Origin: JAEZHK01 sp040768845
GTDB lineage: Bacteria > Bacillota > Clostridia > Christensenellales > Aristaeellaceae
Direction of reading: 5' to 3'
NCBI GenBank assembly: GCA_040768845.1
Contig: JAXGME010000003.1
Location: 310,001 to 374,000, forward strand
Length of the DNA stretch: 64,000 nt
The stretch's first letter is position 1. Each line of letters begins with the position of its first letter. The position numbers and the translations under genes were made by a program. Shown here in pieces: positions 1-8,122 of this stretch. The notes beneath the pieces were generated by a model. The model ran no database searches, was not told the origin of the DNA, and saw only the letters and a list, made by a program, of their open reading frames with translations.

Positions 1-549
1 GCACCCGCGGAGGATCTGGCGCGGGTGCCGGGCGTCCGGGCGCCGCTGGCGCGGATGATCGGGCTGATGCCGTCCCTCGACCGATACGACGCGCTGGACG
101 CGCTGGGGCCGAGGCCGCTTCTTCGCACCTCTCACCGGGCGGAGGCGTACCTGAGGGCGCTCTACGCGGGGCGCGTTTACGAGCATTTTTACCTTCTGTG
201 CCTGGCGACGGACGGGCGGCTGATCCGCGCGGCGCTGATCACCCGCGGCACGCTGGACGAAACCGCGTTCTACCTGCGCAACATCCTGGACGAGGCGCTC
301 AAATCAAAGGCCCGGGCGGTGGTGCTGGCGCACAACCATCCGGGCGGAAGCCCCGAGCCGTCCCCGGGCGACGTGTCGGCCACAAAGCTGGCCCTTCGCG
401 CGCTGCCCAGGCTGGGAATCATCGTCCTTGACCACGCCATCGTGGCCGGCGACCGCGCGTTCAGCATGCGGGCCGCGGGCGCGATCGACGAGGCGGATTT
501 CCTGGCGCAGGCGCCGGGGGATACGCTACTCTCCGGCTGGCTCGGCTGA
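1..549 (+). CDS. radC: RadC family JAB/MPN-domain protein, 5' end outside window
   Basis: The frame is open to the first base of the window, so only about 182 C-terminal residues are visible; family members are usually about 220-230. The JAMM metal-binding signature is clear: an H-N-H-P-G-G-S stretch followed by S-P-G-D, near visible residues 113-125. RadC proteins were once linked to DNA repair. Their real role is unsettled, and the fold suggests a metal-dependent peptidase or nuclease. The last 24 bases overlap the convergent engB gene, and I see no terminator hairpin between them. The family call is safe and the function open. Confidence 0.9.
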   Translation, partial: APAEDLARVPGVRAPLARMIGLMPSLDRYDALDALGPRPLLRTSHRAEAYLRALYAGRVYEHFYLLCLATDGRLIRAALITRGTLDETAFYLRNILDEALKSKARAVVLAHNHPGGSPEPSPGDVSATKLALRALPRLGIIVLDHAIVAGDRAFSMRAAGAIDEADFLAQAPGDTLLSGWLG

Positions 550-1131
550 GGGGATGAACCGCTCCACGATGTCGAGAATCTTCTCCCGGCCGGCGCCGTT
601 CTCGGCGGAGAAGGGGATGACCTCCCAGGGCTGCACCACCAGCGCGCGGCAGATGGCCTGGATGTGCCTGGCCGACGCGGCGCGGGAGATCTTGTCCGCC
701 TTGGTGGCGATCACGGTGAAGGCAAGGCCGTAGTGGCGCAGGTACTCCACCATCGTCTGGTCGTCCGCCGTGGGCTCGTGGCGGATGTCCACCAGCTGAA
801 ACACGTGCTTTACATTGGGGCTGCCGGCGAGGAATCCCTCGATCATGCGGCCCCACTTTTTCTTTTCCTCGATGGGCGCGCGGGCAAAGCCGTAGCCCGG
901 AAGATCCGCCAGAAGCACCTGCTGGTTGATCTCGTACAGGTTGATCAGCCGCGTCTTGCCCGGTTCGGAGGAAGTGCGCGCCAGCTTGCCGTTGCCCGTC
1001 AGCCGGTTGATCAGCGAGGACTTGCCCACGTTGCTCTTGCCCGCCAGCGCGATCTCCGGCAGGCCCTGGCCCTCGAAGGGCTTCAGCCCGTCCAGCGAGG
1101 TGACGAAGCGCGCGCGCCTGATAATCAGCAT
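526..1131 (-). CDS. engB: Ribosome biogenesis GTPase EngB (YihA/YsxC)
   Basis: A TRAFAC-class GTPase of 201 residues, the normal size for EngB. The P-loop G-K-S-N-V-G-K-S lies near residue 31, followed by the switch region and D-L-P-G-Y-G. T-K-A-D, for guanine specificity, is near residue 145. The family helps assemble the large ribosomal subunit. The ATG at 1131 is preceded by AAGGGG. The gene lies 74 bp downstream of lon on the same strand, the arrangement known from Bacillus (lonA-ysxC), so it is probably co-transcribed from the lon promoter. Its 3' end overlaps convergent radC. Confidence 0.95.
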   Translation of the reverse strand: MLIIRRARFVTSLDGLKPFEGQGLPEIALAGKSNVGKSSLINRLTGNGKLARTSSEPGKTRLINLYEINQQVLLADLPGYGFARAPIEEKKKWGRMIEGFLAGSPNVKHVFQLVDIRHEPTADDQTMVEYLRHYGLAFTVIATKADKISRAASARHIQAICRALVVQPWEVIPFSAENGAGREKILDIVERFIPSAEPAGE

Positions 1132-1205
1132 GCGTTACCCCTTTGACAGTGTATTTTGGCGCCCCGCGAGGGCGGAGATTGCCGGCGCGGGGCACCGGCG
1201 GTACG

Positions 1206-3533
1206 TCATCCCTTGATGACGTACTTGATGGCCTGATCCACGTCCTTGACCAGCTCCACGTGCAGCGTCTTGAGCACGTCCGCCGGAAGCTCCTTGAGGT
1301 CCCGGGCGTTTTCCTCCGGCAGAAGCACCGTGCCAATGCCCATCCGGTGGGCGGCCAGCAGCTTTTCCTTGACGCCGCCGATGGGCAGCACCCGTCCGCG
1401 CAGCGTGACCTCGCCGGTCATGGCCACGTCCTGCCGCGCGGGCTTGCCCGTCAGCGCCGAGACCAGCGCGCAGGTGAGCGCCACACCGGCCGACGGACCG
1501 TCCTTGGGCGTGGCGCCCTCGGGCACGTGGATGTGCAGGTCGTGGTTTTTGTAAAAGCCGGTGTCGATGCCCAGGCTGTCGGTCTTGGAGCGGATGTAGC
1601 TCAGCGCCGTTCGCGCGGACTCCTTCATCACGTCGCCCAGGCGGCCGGTCAGGTCCACCGCGCCGCTGCCGGGCACGGCCACGGCCTCCACCGGCATCGT
1701 TTCGCCGCCGGCTGGGGTCCAGGCCAGCGCGTTGACCACGCCGGTCTCCGGGGACTTGAGCACCGCCATGCGCAGGTACCGGGGCGGGCCCAGGTATTCC
1801 TTGACGGCCTCCGGGCCGATCACAATCTGCCCGGGCGCTTCCGTTTCCATGCGGCGCATGGCGGCCTTGCGGCAAAGCGCCGCCAGTTCCCGCTCGAGGG
1901 AGCGGACGCCCGCCTCGCGGGTGTAGCCGTCGATGACGGCGGTGAGCGCCTTGGCGGTGAGCCGCACCTGGCCCTTCGTCAGCCCGTGGGCCTTCAGCTG
2001 CTTGGGCCACAGGTGACGCTTGGCGATTTCGAGCTTCTCCTCCTGGGTGTAGCTTTCGACCTCGATGACCTCCATGCGGTCAAGCAGCGCCGCCGGGATG
2101 GTGTCCAGCGTGTTGGCCGTGGCCATGAACAGAACCCCCGACAGGTCGAAGGGCGCCTCCAGGTAGTGGTCGCTGAAGAGCGCGTTCTGCTCCGGGTCCA
2201 GCGCCTCGAGCAGCGCCGACGCCGGATCGCCCCGGAAATCGGAGGCGAGCTTATCGATCTCGTCCAGCAAAAACACCGGGTCCGAGGTGCCGCACTGCCT
2301 GAGCGACGAGAGGATGCGGCCCGGCATCGCGCCGATGTAGGTACGCCGGTGGCCGCGGATCTCGGCCTCGTCCCGAAGGCCGCCCAGGGACAGGCGCACG
2401 AACTTGCGGTCCAGCGCCTTGGCCACGCAGCGGGCGATGGAGGTCTTGCCCACGCCCGGCGGGCCCACGAGGCAGAGGATCGGGCCCTTGAGATCGCCCT
2501 TCAGCGCGCGCACCGCCAGGTATTCCAGCACGCGCTCCTTGACCTTGGTCAGCGCGTAGTGGTCCTCCTCCAGCACGCGGCGGGCCTTGGCCACCTGCAC
2601 CGGCTTGCCGGTGGTGACGCCCCAGGGGAGCTCCAGCATGGTTTCGATGTAGGTGCGGCTGACGGTGGACTCCGGCGAACCCTCGCCCATGTGGTCCAGG
2701 CGCTTAAGCTCCCGCTCGGTGCGCGCCCGCGCCTCGGCGGGCATCCTGGATTCGGCCAGCCGCTTTTCCAGCCGGTCGCGCTCCTCGGCGTCGTCGTCGC
2801 CCAGCTCTTCGTGGATGGCGCGCAGCTGCTCCTGCAGGTAGTATTCTTTCTGGTGCTGGTCCAGGCCCTCGCGGACCCGCTCGTGAATGCGCTTTTCGAC
2901 CCGCGCCAGCTCGGTCTCCCGGGCCAGGATTTCGGTCAGCGCGGAGACGCGGCTGGTCACGTCCCGCGTTTCCAGCAGCATCTGCTTATCGTCGGTGTCC
3001 AGCGGCAGGTTCGCGGCGATCAGGTCGCACAGCGAGTCGGCGTCCCCGTCGCCCCGGACGGCCTGCAGAAATTCGACGGACAGATCGCCCCGCTCGGCGG
3101 CGTACCCGGAGAGCGCCTTTTTGAGGGCGCGCGCGCGGGCGGTCAGCTCAATGCCGCCGCGGCGCCGGATGGAGCCCACCCGCTTGACCTCGCCCATCAG
3201 CATTTCGCCCTGCTCCTGCACGCCGAGAACCAGCGCGCGGCTCTCGCCCTCCACCAGCACGCGGCGGGTGTCGTCGGGCATGCGCACCACCTGCTTGATG
3301 ATGACCACCGTGCCCATCCCGTACACGTCCTCCAGGTGAGGATCGTCGGTGGTCGCGTTCCGCTGCGAAACCGCCAGCACGCGGGAGTCCGCCTTCAGGG
3401 CAGCTTCCAGCGCGGCAATGGACTTGTCACGGCCCACGTCCAGGCGCAGCAGCATGTTGGGGTAGGCGGTCAGCGCCCGCAGCGGAAGAAGGGGCAAAAG
3501 TTCGCGCGCGCTGTCAATCGGCTTTGTCGGCAA
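1206..3533 (-). CDS. lon: ATP-dependent Lon protease (LonA type)
   Basis: A cytosolic AAA+ serine protease that removes damaged and regulatory proteins. With the TTG start at 3533 it has 775 residues, close to E. coli Lon. The N-terminal LON domain is followed by Walker A G-P-P-G-V-G-K-T at 357-364, and by the protease domain with catalytic Ser681 in P-K-D-G-P-S-A-G. The frame is open further up to an ATG at 3599, but that ATG lies upstream of the -35 box of a good promoter (3567-3595). A GGAGG stands about 9 nt before the TTG, so the TTG is the supported start. It heads a lon-engB operon divergent from the fumarase-type genes. Confidence 0.96.
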   Translation of the reverse strand: MPTKPIDSARELLPLLPLRALTAYPNMLLRLDVGRDKSIAALEAALKADSRVLAVSQRNATTDDPHLEDVYGMGTVVIIKQVVRMPDDTRRVLVEGESRALVLGVQEQGEMLMGEVKRVGSIRRRGGIELTARARALKKALSGYAAERGDLSVEFLQAVRGDGDADSLCDLIAANLPLDTDDKQMLLETRDVTSRVSALTEILARETELARVEKRIHERVREGLDQHQKEYYLQEQLRAIHEELGDDDAEERDRLEKRLAESRMPAEARARTERELKRLDHMGEGSPESTVSRTYIETMLELPWGVTTGKPVQVAKARRVLEEDHYALTKVKERVLEYLAVRALKGDLKGPILCLVGPPGVGKTSIARCVAKALDRKFVRLSLGGLRDEAEIRGHRRTYIGAMPGRILSSLRQCGTSDPVFLLDEIDKLASDFRGDPASALLEALDPEQNALFSDHYLEAPFDLSGVLFMATANTLDTIPAALLDRMEVIEVESYTQEEKLEIAKRHLWPKQLKAHGLTKGQVRLTAKALTAVIDGYTREAGVRSLERELAALCRKAAMRRMETEAPGQIVIGPEAVKEYLGPPRYLRMAVLKSPETGVVNALAWTPAGGETMPVEAVAVPGSGAVDLTGRLGDVMKESARTALSYIRSKTDSLGIDTGFYKNHDLHIHVPEGATPKDGPSAGVALTCALVSALTGKPARQDVAMTGEVTLRGRVLPIGGVKEKLLAAHRMGIGTVLLPEENARDLKELPADVLKTLHVELVKDVDQAIKYVIKG

Positions 3534-3566
3534 GGGGATATCCTCCGTTCGTGATCGTACGTAGCT

Positions 3567-3595
3567 ATTATATAGACGCCTGTGTTTAGAATCAA
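3567..3595 (-). promoter_or_regulatory. Sigma-A promoter of lon-engB
   Basis: The -35 box TTGATT (3595-3590) and -10 box TATAAT (3572-3567) are separated by exactly 17 bp. The predicted transcript starts about 25 nt before the TTG start codon. I see no CIRCE element next to it. Confidence 0.75.
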
Positions 3596-3667
3596 GCATT
3601 TGGCCGCAGGTGCTTTTTTACATAGGCCGGGCAAACCGCCGGGCGCGCCGTTTTTTTGGTTCGGGGG

Positions 3668-3696
3668 TTGTGAATCGGGCAAAAATGCGCTATGCT
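3668..3696 (+). promoter_or_regulatory. Sigma-A promoter of the fumarase-type gene pair
   Basis: TTGTGA (3668-3673), a 17-bp spacer and TATGCT (3691-3696), about 28 bp before the ATG at 3725. It is divergent from the lon promoter, with about 70 bp between the two -35 boxes. Confidence 0.6.
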
Positions 3697-3724
3697 TGAT
3701 TTAAAAAAGACCCGGAGGTTTGGC

Positions 3725-4570
3725 ATGAGAGAAATACCTTCCCGGCGGATATCCGACGCCGTCCGCGGCCTTCTGATTGAGGCCAACTACGTGATCGGGC
3801 CGGACGTCGAGGCGCGAATGCGTTCCTGCATGGCGGAGGAGCCCTCCCCGGAGGGCAGGGACGTGATGCGTCAGCTTTTGGAAAACTATGAGATCGCCCG
3901 GACGGAGCGCGTGGCGATCTGTCAGGACACCGGCATGGCGGTGGTGTTTCTGGACGTGGGGCAGGATGTGCACATTGTGGACGGCGATCTGGGCGAGGCG
4001 GTGGCCGACGGCGTGCGCCGCGCCTACGCGGACGGGTATCTGCGCAAGAGCGTCGTGCGGGACCCGCTCTACGACCGCACCAACACCGGCGACAACACCC
4101 CGCCCGTTCTGCACACCCGCATCGTGCCGGGGGACAAAATCGACATTCTGGTTTCCCCCAAGGGCTTTGGCAGCGAGAACATGTCGCAGATCCGGATGCT
4201 GGTGCCCGCCGACGGCGAGGAGGGCGTGGTGCGGTTTGTGGCCGAGGCCATCGAAAAGGCCGGCCCCAACCCCTGCCCCCCGGTGATCGTGGGCGTGGGC
4301 ATCGGCGGCACCATGGAGATGGCGGCGATCCTCGCCAAGCGGATGACCGCGCGGCCGCTGGACGAGCCGAACCCCGATCCAAGGTATGCGGCGCTGGAGA
4401 GGCGGATTCTGGACGAGATCAACAAAACCGGCGTGGGGCCGGCGGGCATTGGCGGGCGCACCACGGCGCTCTCGGTCAACATCTGCGCATACCCCACCCA
4501 CATCGCGTCCCTGCCGGTGGCCGTCAACGTGTGCTGTCACGCCGCGCGGCACGCCCGCGCGGTACTATAG
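3725..4570 (+). CDS. Class I (Fe-S) fumarase-type hydro-lyase, alpha subunit; probable mesaconase subunit
   Basis: This 281-residue protein matches the alpha half of two-subunit class I fumarate and tartrate dehydratases, which hold a catalytic [4Fe-4S] cluster. Visible landmarks are I-C-Q-D-T-G-M-A with a likely cluster cysteine and G-I-G-G-T-M-E. The start at 3725 follows GGAGG; an upstream in-frame ATG overlaps the -10 box. The beta-subunit gene follows 8 bp later, and then a GntR regulator and the methylaspartate operon. Clostridial mesaconase, which hydrates mesaconate to citramalate, is known to be a two-subunit fumarase-like enzyme. From this context I infer mesaconase, with ordinary fumarase or L-tartrate dehydratase as alternatives. 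Confidence 0.85.
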   Translation: MREIPSRRISDAVRGLLIEANYVIGPDVEARMRSCMAEEPSPEGRDVMRQLLENYEIARTERVAICQDTGMAVVFLDVGQDVHIVDGDLGEAVADGVRRAYADGYLRKSVVRDPLYDRTNTGDNTPPVLHTRIVPGDKIDILVSPKGFGSENMSQIRMLVPADGEEGVVRFVAEAIEKAGPNPCPPVIVGVGIGGTMEMAAILAKRMTARPLDEPNPDPRYAALERRILDEINKTGVGPAGIGGRTTALSVNICAYPTHIASLPVAVNVCCHAARHARAVL

Positions 4571-4578
4571 GAGGGCCC

Positions 4579-5133
4579 ATGAAGAGCATTCGCATTCAAC
4601 TTCCGCTGACGCCCGAGGTGGCGCGTTCGCTCCGGGCGGGCGACGCGGTGCTTTTGAGCGGCGAGATGTACACCGCCCGCGACGCCGCCCACAAGCGGCT
4701 GGCCGCCGCGCTGGACGAGGGCAGGCCGCTGCCCATCGACCTTGAAAACCAGCTGATCTACTACGTGGGCCCCGCGCCCGCCTCGCCGGGGCATCCGGTG
4801 GGCCCCGCGGGCCCCACCACCAGCTACCGCATGGATACCTACGCCCCCAAGCTGATCGCGGCGGGGCTTTTGGGCATGATGGGCAAGGGCGTCCGGGGCG
4901 CGTCGGTCGTCGAGGCCATGAAACGGCGCGGCGCGGTCTACTTTGGCGCGGTGGGCGGCGCGGCGGCGCTGATCGCCAAGAGGATCGAAAAAAGCGAGGT
5001 CGTGGCCTATCCGGACCTGGGCCCCGAGGCCATCCACCGCTTCACCGTGCGGGATTTTCCGGCACTGGTGCTGATTGATTCCCACGGGCTGAACCTATAC
5101 GATATCGGCCCGGCGCGGTACCGCGTGCGGTAG
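4579..5133 (+). CDS. Class I fumarase-type hydro-lyase, beta subunit; probable mesaconase subunit
   Basis: A 184-residue protein corresponding to the C-terminal (beta) domain of class I fumarases. G-P-T-T-S-Y-R-M-D and M-M-G-K-G are typical substrate-site stretches of this domain. The ATG at 4579 follows the stop codon of the alpha gene and the site TAGGAGGG, so the two are translated together. The beta subunit completes the active site next to the alpha-subunit cluster. The methylaspartate genes nearby favour mesaconate/citramalate over fumarate/malate as substrate, but sequence alone cannot decide this. Confidence 0.85.
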   Translation: MKSIRIQLPLTPEVARSLRAGDAVLLSGEMYTARDAAHKRLAAALDEGRPLPIDLENQLIYYVGPAPASPGHPVGPAGPTTSYRMDTYAPKLIAAGLLGMMGKGVRGASVVEAMKRRGAVYFGAVGGAAALIAKRIEKSEVVAYPDLGPEAIHRFTVRDFPALVLIDSHGLNLYDIGPARYRVR

Positions 5134-5155
5134 CATGATCCGGGAGGGAAAGGGC

Positions 5156-6127
5156 ATGGATATCCGGCTGGACCCCGCCGACAGCGCGCCGGTCTACCTG
5201 CGGCTGGTGGCGGAGATCCTGAAAAAAATTGAAACCGGCGCGCTGGCGCCCGGCGACAGGCTGCCCACGGTGCGGGAGATGGCCCGGTCCGCCGGTCTCG
5301 CTCCGGGCACGGTGCGCCACGCCTACAACGCCCTGGCGCGGGAGGGCGCCGTGGAGATGGCCCAGGGCCGGGGGACCTTCGTCAGGGGGGCGGCGCCGGG
5401 GGCGGGCAGCCGCCAGAAGCAGGCGATGGACGCCATCGGCGCGATGCTGGACCGGATGGACGAACTGGGCTTTACCCCCCGGGAGATCTCCATGTACCTG
5501 TCGCTGGCGCTGCGGCAGCGGGGCGCGGCGGGCGAGCTGATTCCGGTGGCGGTGGTGGACTGCAACCCCGAATCCCTGCGCCAGGTGGCGTTGCAGCTTT
5601 CCTATTTTTCCGGCGTGGAGCTTTCGGAATTTCTGCTGGACGATGTGCGCCGCGCGGGCGGGCCGGTCCTCTCGGGCTATCCGCTGATCGTCACCACCCA
5701 GAGCCACGGCCCCGAGCTTTCGGCGCTGATGGGCGAGCGCCGGGAGGCCATCGGCAAGGTGGTGCTCTCGCCCAGCGCGGAGACCATCATGGCGCTGTCG
5801 CGGCTGGAGGCCGGCACCAACCTCGCCGTCTACTGCGAAACGGCGCGCTTTTCCGAGATCGTCGGAAACGGACTTCGGCTGTTTCCGGGCCTCATGTCGA
5901 CGGCCGCGCCGGTGTGCCTTGCCGGCGTCACACCCCTTCGCGGGGCGCTGGAAGGCGCGGGCGCCGTGATCACCGCGCCGGATTACCTGTCCTTTGCGCT
6001 GCCGGAGGACCTGAAGGCCCTGGCTGCCTTCGAGGCGGGGGGCGGCCGCCTCATCCGCTACCATCACCAGATCGACCGCGGATCGCTGATGTACATCGAG
6101 GACCGCATCCGCGCGCTGACGCGGTAG
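5156..6127 (+). CDS. GntR family transcriptional regulator
   Basis: A regulator of 323 residues with an N-terminal GntR winged helix-turn-helix over about residues 1-75. Recognisable parts are V-Y-L-R-L-V, G-D-R-L-P-T-V-R-E-M-A and L-A-P-G-T-V-R-H-A-Y. The roughly 240-residue C-terminal domain is not a standard UTRA or FCD domain that I recognise. The ATG at 5156 has GGGAGGG about 8 nt upstream; an earlier ATG at 5135 has no such site. The gene lies 22 bp after the fumarase-type beta gene and directly before the glmS promoter with its large dyad. It is therefore the obvious candidate regulator of the glutamate fermentation operon. Confidence 0.85.
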   Translation: MDIRLDPADSAPVYLRLVAEILKKIETGALAPGDRLPTVREMARSAGLAPGTVRHAYNALAREGAVEMAQGRGTFVRGAAPGAGSRQKQAMDAIGAMLDRMDELGFTPREISMYLSLALRQRGAAGELIPVAVVDCNPESLRQVALQLSYFSGVELSEFLLDDVRRAGGPVLSGYPLIVTTQSHGPELSALMGERREAIGKVVLSPSAETIMALSRLEAGTNLAVYCETARFSEIVGNGLRLFPGLMSTAAPVCLAGVTPLRGALEGAGAVITAPDYLSFALPEDLKALAAFEAGGGRLIRYHHQIDRGSLMYIEDRIRALTR

Positions 6128-6142
6128 GCGCCCTGCCGCTTT

Positions 6143-6173
6143 GGCCGTCCCCGCCGCGGGGACGGCCTTTTTT
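6143..6173 (+). terminator. Rho-independent terminator after the GntR gene
   Basis: A perfect 10-bp stem (GGCCGTCCCC with GGGGACGGCC) and 5-nt loop, followed by six T. It separates the fumarase-GntR transcript from the glmS operon. Confidence 0.85.
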
Positions 6174-6195
6174 GCAACTTTTTCCTGCCAGCCGA

Positions 6196-6224
6196 TTGAC
6201 AATTGATCTATATCATAGTACGAT
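6196..6224 (+). promoter_or_regulatory. Promoter of the glmS methylaspartate operon
   Basis: Consensus -35 TTGACA (6196-6201), a 17-bp spacer and TACGAT (6219-6224). It is almost entirely covered by the dyad at 6201-6241, so a bound repressor would block RNA polymerase. Confidence 0.7.
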
Positions 6225-6241
6225 AATGACATAGATCAATT
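6201..6241. promoter_or_regulatory. 41-bp operator-like dyad over the glmS promoter
   Basis: Outer arms of 11 bp (AATTGATCTAT at 6201-6211 and its exact complement at 6231-6241) are centred on 6221. Inner TCAT/ATGA arms (6213-6216 and 6226-6229) share that centre. In all, 16 of 20 positions pair. It spans the spacer and -10 region and starts at the last base of the -35. The adjacent GntR protein is the likely ligand-controlled binder; this is inferred from position. Confidence 0.65.
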
Positions 6242-6263
6242 CGAGGCGCGGAGGGGAAGGGAC

Positions 6264-6770
6264 ATGCGGCCAAGGACGATGGTGCTGGGCGTCATCGGCG
6301 CGGACGTGCACGCCGTCGGCAACCAGATTTTGAACTACGCCTTTACGCAGGCGGGCTTTCACGTGGTCAATCTGGGCGTGATGGTGTCGCAGGAGGAATT
6401 CATCGAGGCGGCGATCGAGTCCGCGGCGGGCGCGATCGTCGTTTCGTCGCTCTACGGCCACGGCGAGCTGGACTGCCGGGGCCTTCGGGAGCGCTGCGAC
6501 GAGGCGGGGCTTGGCGGCATTCTCTTGTATGTGGGCGGCAACATCGTGGTGGGCAAGCAGCCCTTTGAGGCGGTCAAAAAGCGGTTTGAAGCCATGGGCT
6601 TTGACCGGGTATTCGGGCCGGGCACGCCGCCGGAGGTGACCATCGAGGCGCTTAGGGCGGATTTTGAGGTCAGGGAGGCCGACGCGGCCCGGGAGGCCGA
6701 CACGGCCCGGGAGGCCGACGCGGCCCGGGAAGGCGAAGGGGCGGAGGGGTCATGCGCGCGGTTCTTCTGA
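6264..6770 (+). CDS. glmS: Glutamate mutase sigma (S) subunit, B12-binding, with a repeat-encoded C-terminal tail
   Basis: The small cobalamin-binding subunit of adenosylcobalamin-dependent glutamate mutase, which turns L-glutamate into (2S,3S)-3-methylaspartate. The B12 motif D-x-H-x-x-G is at Asp14-His16-Gly19, followed by the S-S-L-Y-G-H and G-G-N strands of the Rossmann-like fold. Family members are about 137 residues; this one has 168. The surplus is an acidic-basic tail with three R-E-A-D-(A/T)-A units, encoded by tandem 18-bp repeats at 6673-6726. The ATG is preceded by GGAGGGGAAGG. The gene overlaps glmL by 19 bp. Function is clear; the tail is odd and probably dispensable. Confidence 0.93.
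   Translation: MRPRTMVLGVIGADVHAVGNQILNYAFTQAGFHVVNLGVMVSQEEFIEAAIESAAGAIVVSSLYGHGELDCRGLRERCDEAGLGGILLYVGGNIVVGKQPFEAVKKRFEAMGFDRVFGPGTPPEVTIEALRADFEVREADAAREADTAREADAAREGEGAEGSCARFF
6673..6726 (+). repeat. Three tandem 18-bp repeats inside glmS
   Basis: Units of 18 bp (GGGAGGCCGACGCGGCCC) at 6673, 6691 and 6709 differ by one base in the middle copy. They encode the repeating tail of GlmS. The same unit, with one base changed, recurs as tandem copies at 38990-39061 in an unrelated gene read in the opposite sense. Confidence 0.9.
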
Positions 6771-8122
6771 TCGACTTTGGCAGCACCTTTACCAAGGTGA
6801 CCGCGGTGGACGCGGAGGGGGAGGCGATCCTGGGCGTCGCCCAGAGCGAAACCACCGCGGCGACGGATGTGGCCGAGGGCCTCGGCCGGGCGGTGAAGGC
6901 GCTGGAGGAAAAAACCGGGCCGGTGACGGTTGACGAGCGCTACGCCTGTTCGTCGGCGGCGGGCGGGCTCAAGATGATCGCGGCCGGGCTGGTGCCTTCG
7001 CTGACGGCGGAGGCGGCCAAGCGCGCGGCGCTGGGCGCGGGGGCGAAGGTCGTCCGCACCTTCAGCTATGAGCTGACCGGGGAGGACCTTTCGGAGATCG
7101 CCCGCATCGCGCCCGACATTCTGCTTTTGACGGGGGGCACCGACGGCGGCAACCGGGACTGCATCCTGAAAAACGCCCGGGCGCTGGCCTCGATCCCTGC
7201 GCGCTTTCCGGTGGTGGTGGCGGGCAACCGCGCCGCGCGGGACGAATGCCTGCGCATCCTGACGGACGCCGGGTGCCGGGCCATCGCCTGCGAGAACGTG
7301 ATGCCCTCCTTCAACCGTCTGAACATCGGGCCCGCTCAGGCGGTCATCCGGGAGATGTTTCTCCACGGCATCGTTTCTGCCAAGGGGCTGACCCGGGCGC
7401 AGGCGCTGATGGACGGCATTCTGATGCCCACCCCGGCGGCGGTGCTGGCGGCGCTGACGCTCTGGGCCGAGGACGCCGGAGATCTGGCGGCCGTGGACCT
7501 GGGCGGCGCCACCACCGACGTCTATTCGATCGCCGAGGGGCTGCCCACCCAGGCGGGCACGGTGCTGAAGGGGCTTCCGGAGCCCTACGCCAAGCGCACC
7601 GTGGAGGGGGACATCGGCATGCGCTTTGGCGCCCGCGGCGTCGCGGAAGGCGCGGGCGCGGGGGCGCTGGCGGCCGCCGCCGGCCGGACGGCGGCGGAGG
7701 TGGAGGCGTGGCTCCGGGAAATTGACCGCGCGCCGGGGGTGCTGGCCGCGAGCCAGGCCCAGAAGGACGCCGACCGGGCACTGGCCACATGCGCCGTCGG
7801 GCTGGGGCTTGCGCGCCACGCGGGCACCGCCGAGCGGGTGTATACGCCCATGGGTGCGCTCTATCAGCAGACCGGAAAGGACCTGACGCGCGTGGGGATG
7901 ATCCTGCTCACCGGCGGCGCGCTGGTGCGCGCGGAGGCGCCGGAGCGCATTTTGCGGGACGCATTGGCCGCGTTCCCCCCGTCCTCGCTGGCGCCGCGGG
8001 CGGCGCGCGTCCAGGTGGACCGGCGTTACATCCTCTATGCCATGGGGCTTCTCGGCGGGAAATACCCTTCGCTCGCGCGAAAACTGCTAAAGAGGGAGTT
8101 TCAAGATGGAGATTCGCAATAG
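6752..8122 (+). CDS. glmL: MutL/GlmL protein of the glutamate mutase operon (ASKHA-fold ATPase)
   Basis: A 456-residue protein starting with I-D-F-G-S-T-F-T-K-V-T, the phosphate-binding loop of the actin/Hsp70/acetate-kinase fold. A second nucleotide-site stretch, D-L-G-G-A-T-T-D-V-Y, lies near residue 249. Genes of this family sit between the two glutamate mutase subunit genes in clostridia. They are thought to act as reactivating chaperones that exchange damaged cobalamin, though that is less well proven than for diol dehydratase. It overlaps glmS by 19 bp and glmE by 17 bp, which implies translational coupling. It is not the DNA mismatch-repair MutL. Confidence 0.92.
   Translation: MRAVLLIDFGSTFTKVTAVDAEGEAILGVAQSETTAATDVAEGLGRAVKALEEKTGPVTVDERYACSSAAGGLKMIAAGLVPSLTAEAAKRAALGAGAKVVRTFSYELTGEDLSEIARIAPDILLLTGGTDGGNRDCILKNARALASIPARFPVVVAGNRAARDECLRILTDAGCRAIACENVMPSFNRLNIGPAQAVIREMFLHGIVSAKGLTRAQALMDGILMPTPAAVLAALTLWAEDAGDLAAVDLGGATTDVYSIAEGLPTQAGTVLKGLPEPYAKRTVEGDIGMRFGARGVAEGAGAGALAAAAGRTAAEVEAWLREIDRAPGVLAASQAQKDADRALATCAVGLGLARHAGTAERVYTPMGALYQQTGKDLTRVGMILLTGGALVRAEAPERILRDALAAFPPSSLAPRAARVQVDRRYILYAMGLLGGKYPSLARKLLKREFQDGDSQ

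Noticed and set aside
1143..3554. 803-codon open frame on the + strand opposite lon
   Set aside because: It is the mirror of a GC-rich coding strand; composition is His/Arg/Gly-rich and lon is certain.
3531..3599. Longer Lon N-terminus from ATG 3599
   Set aside because: That ATG lies upstream of the -35 box of the lon promoter.
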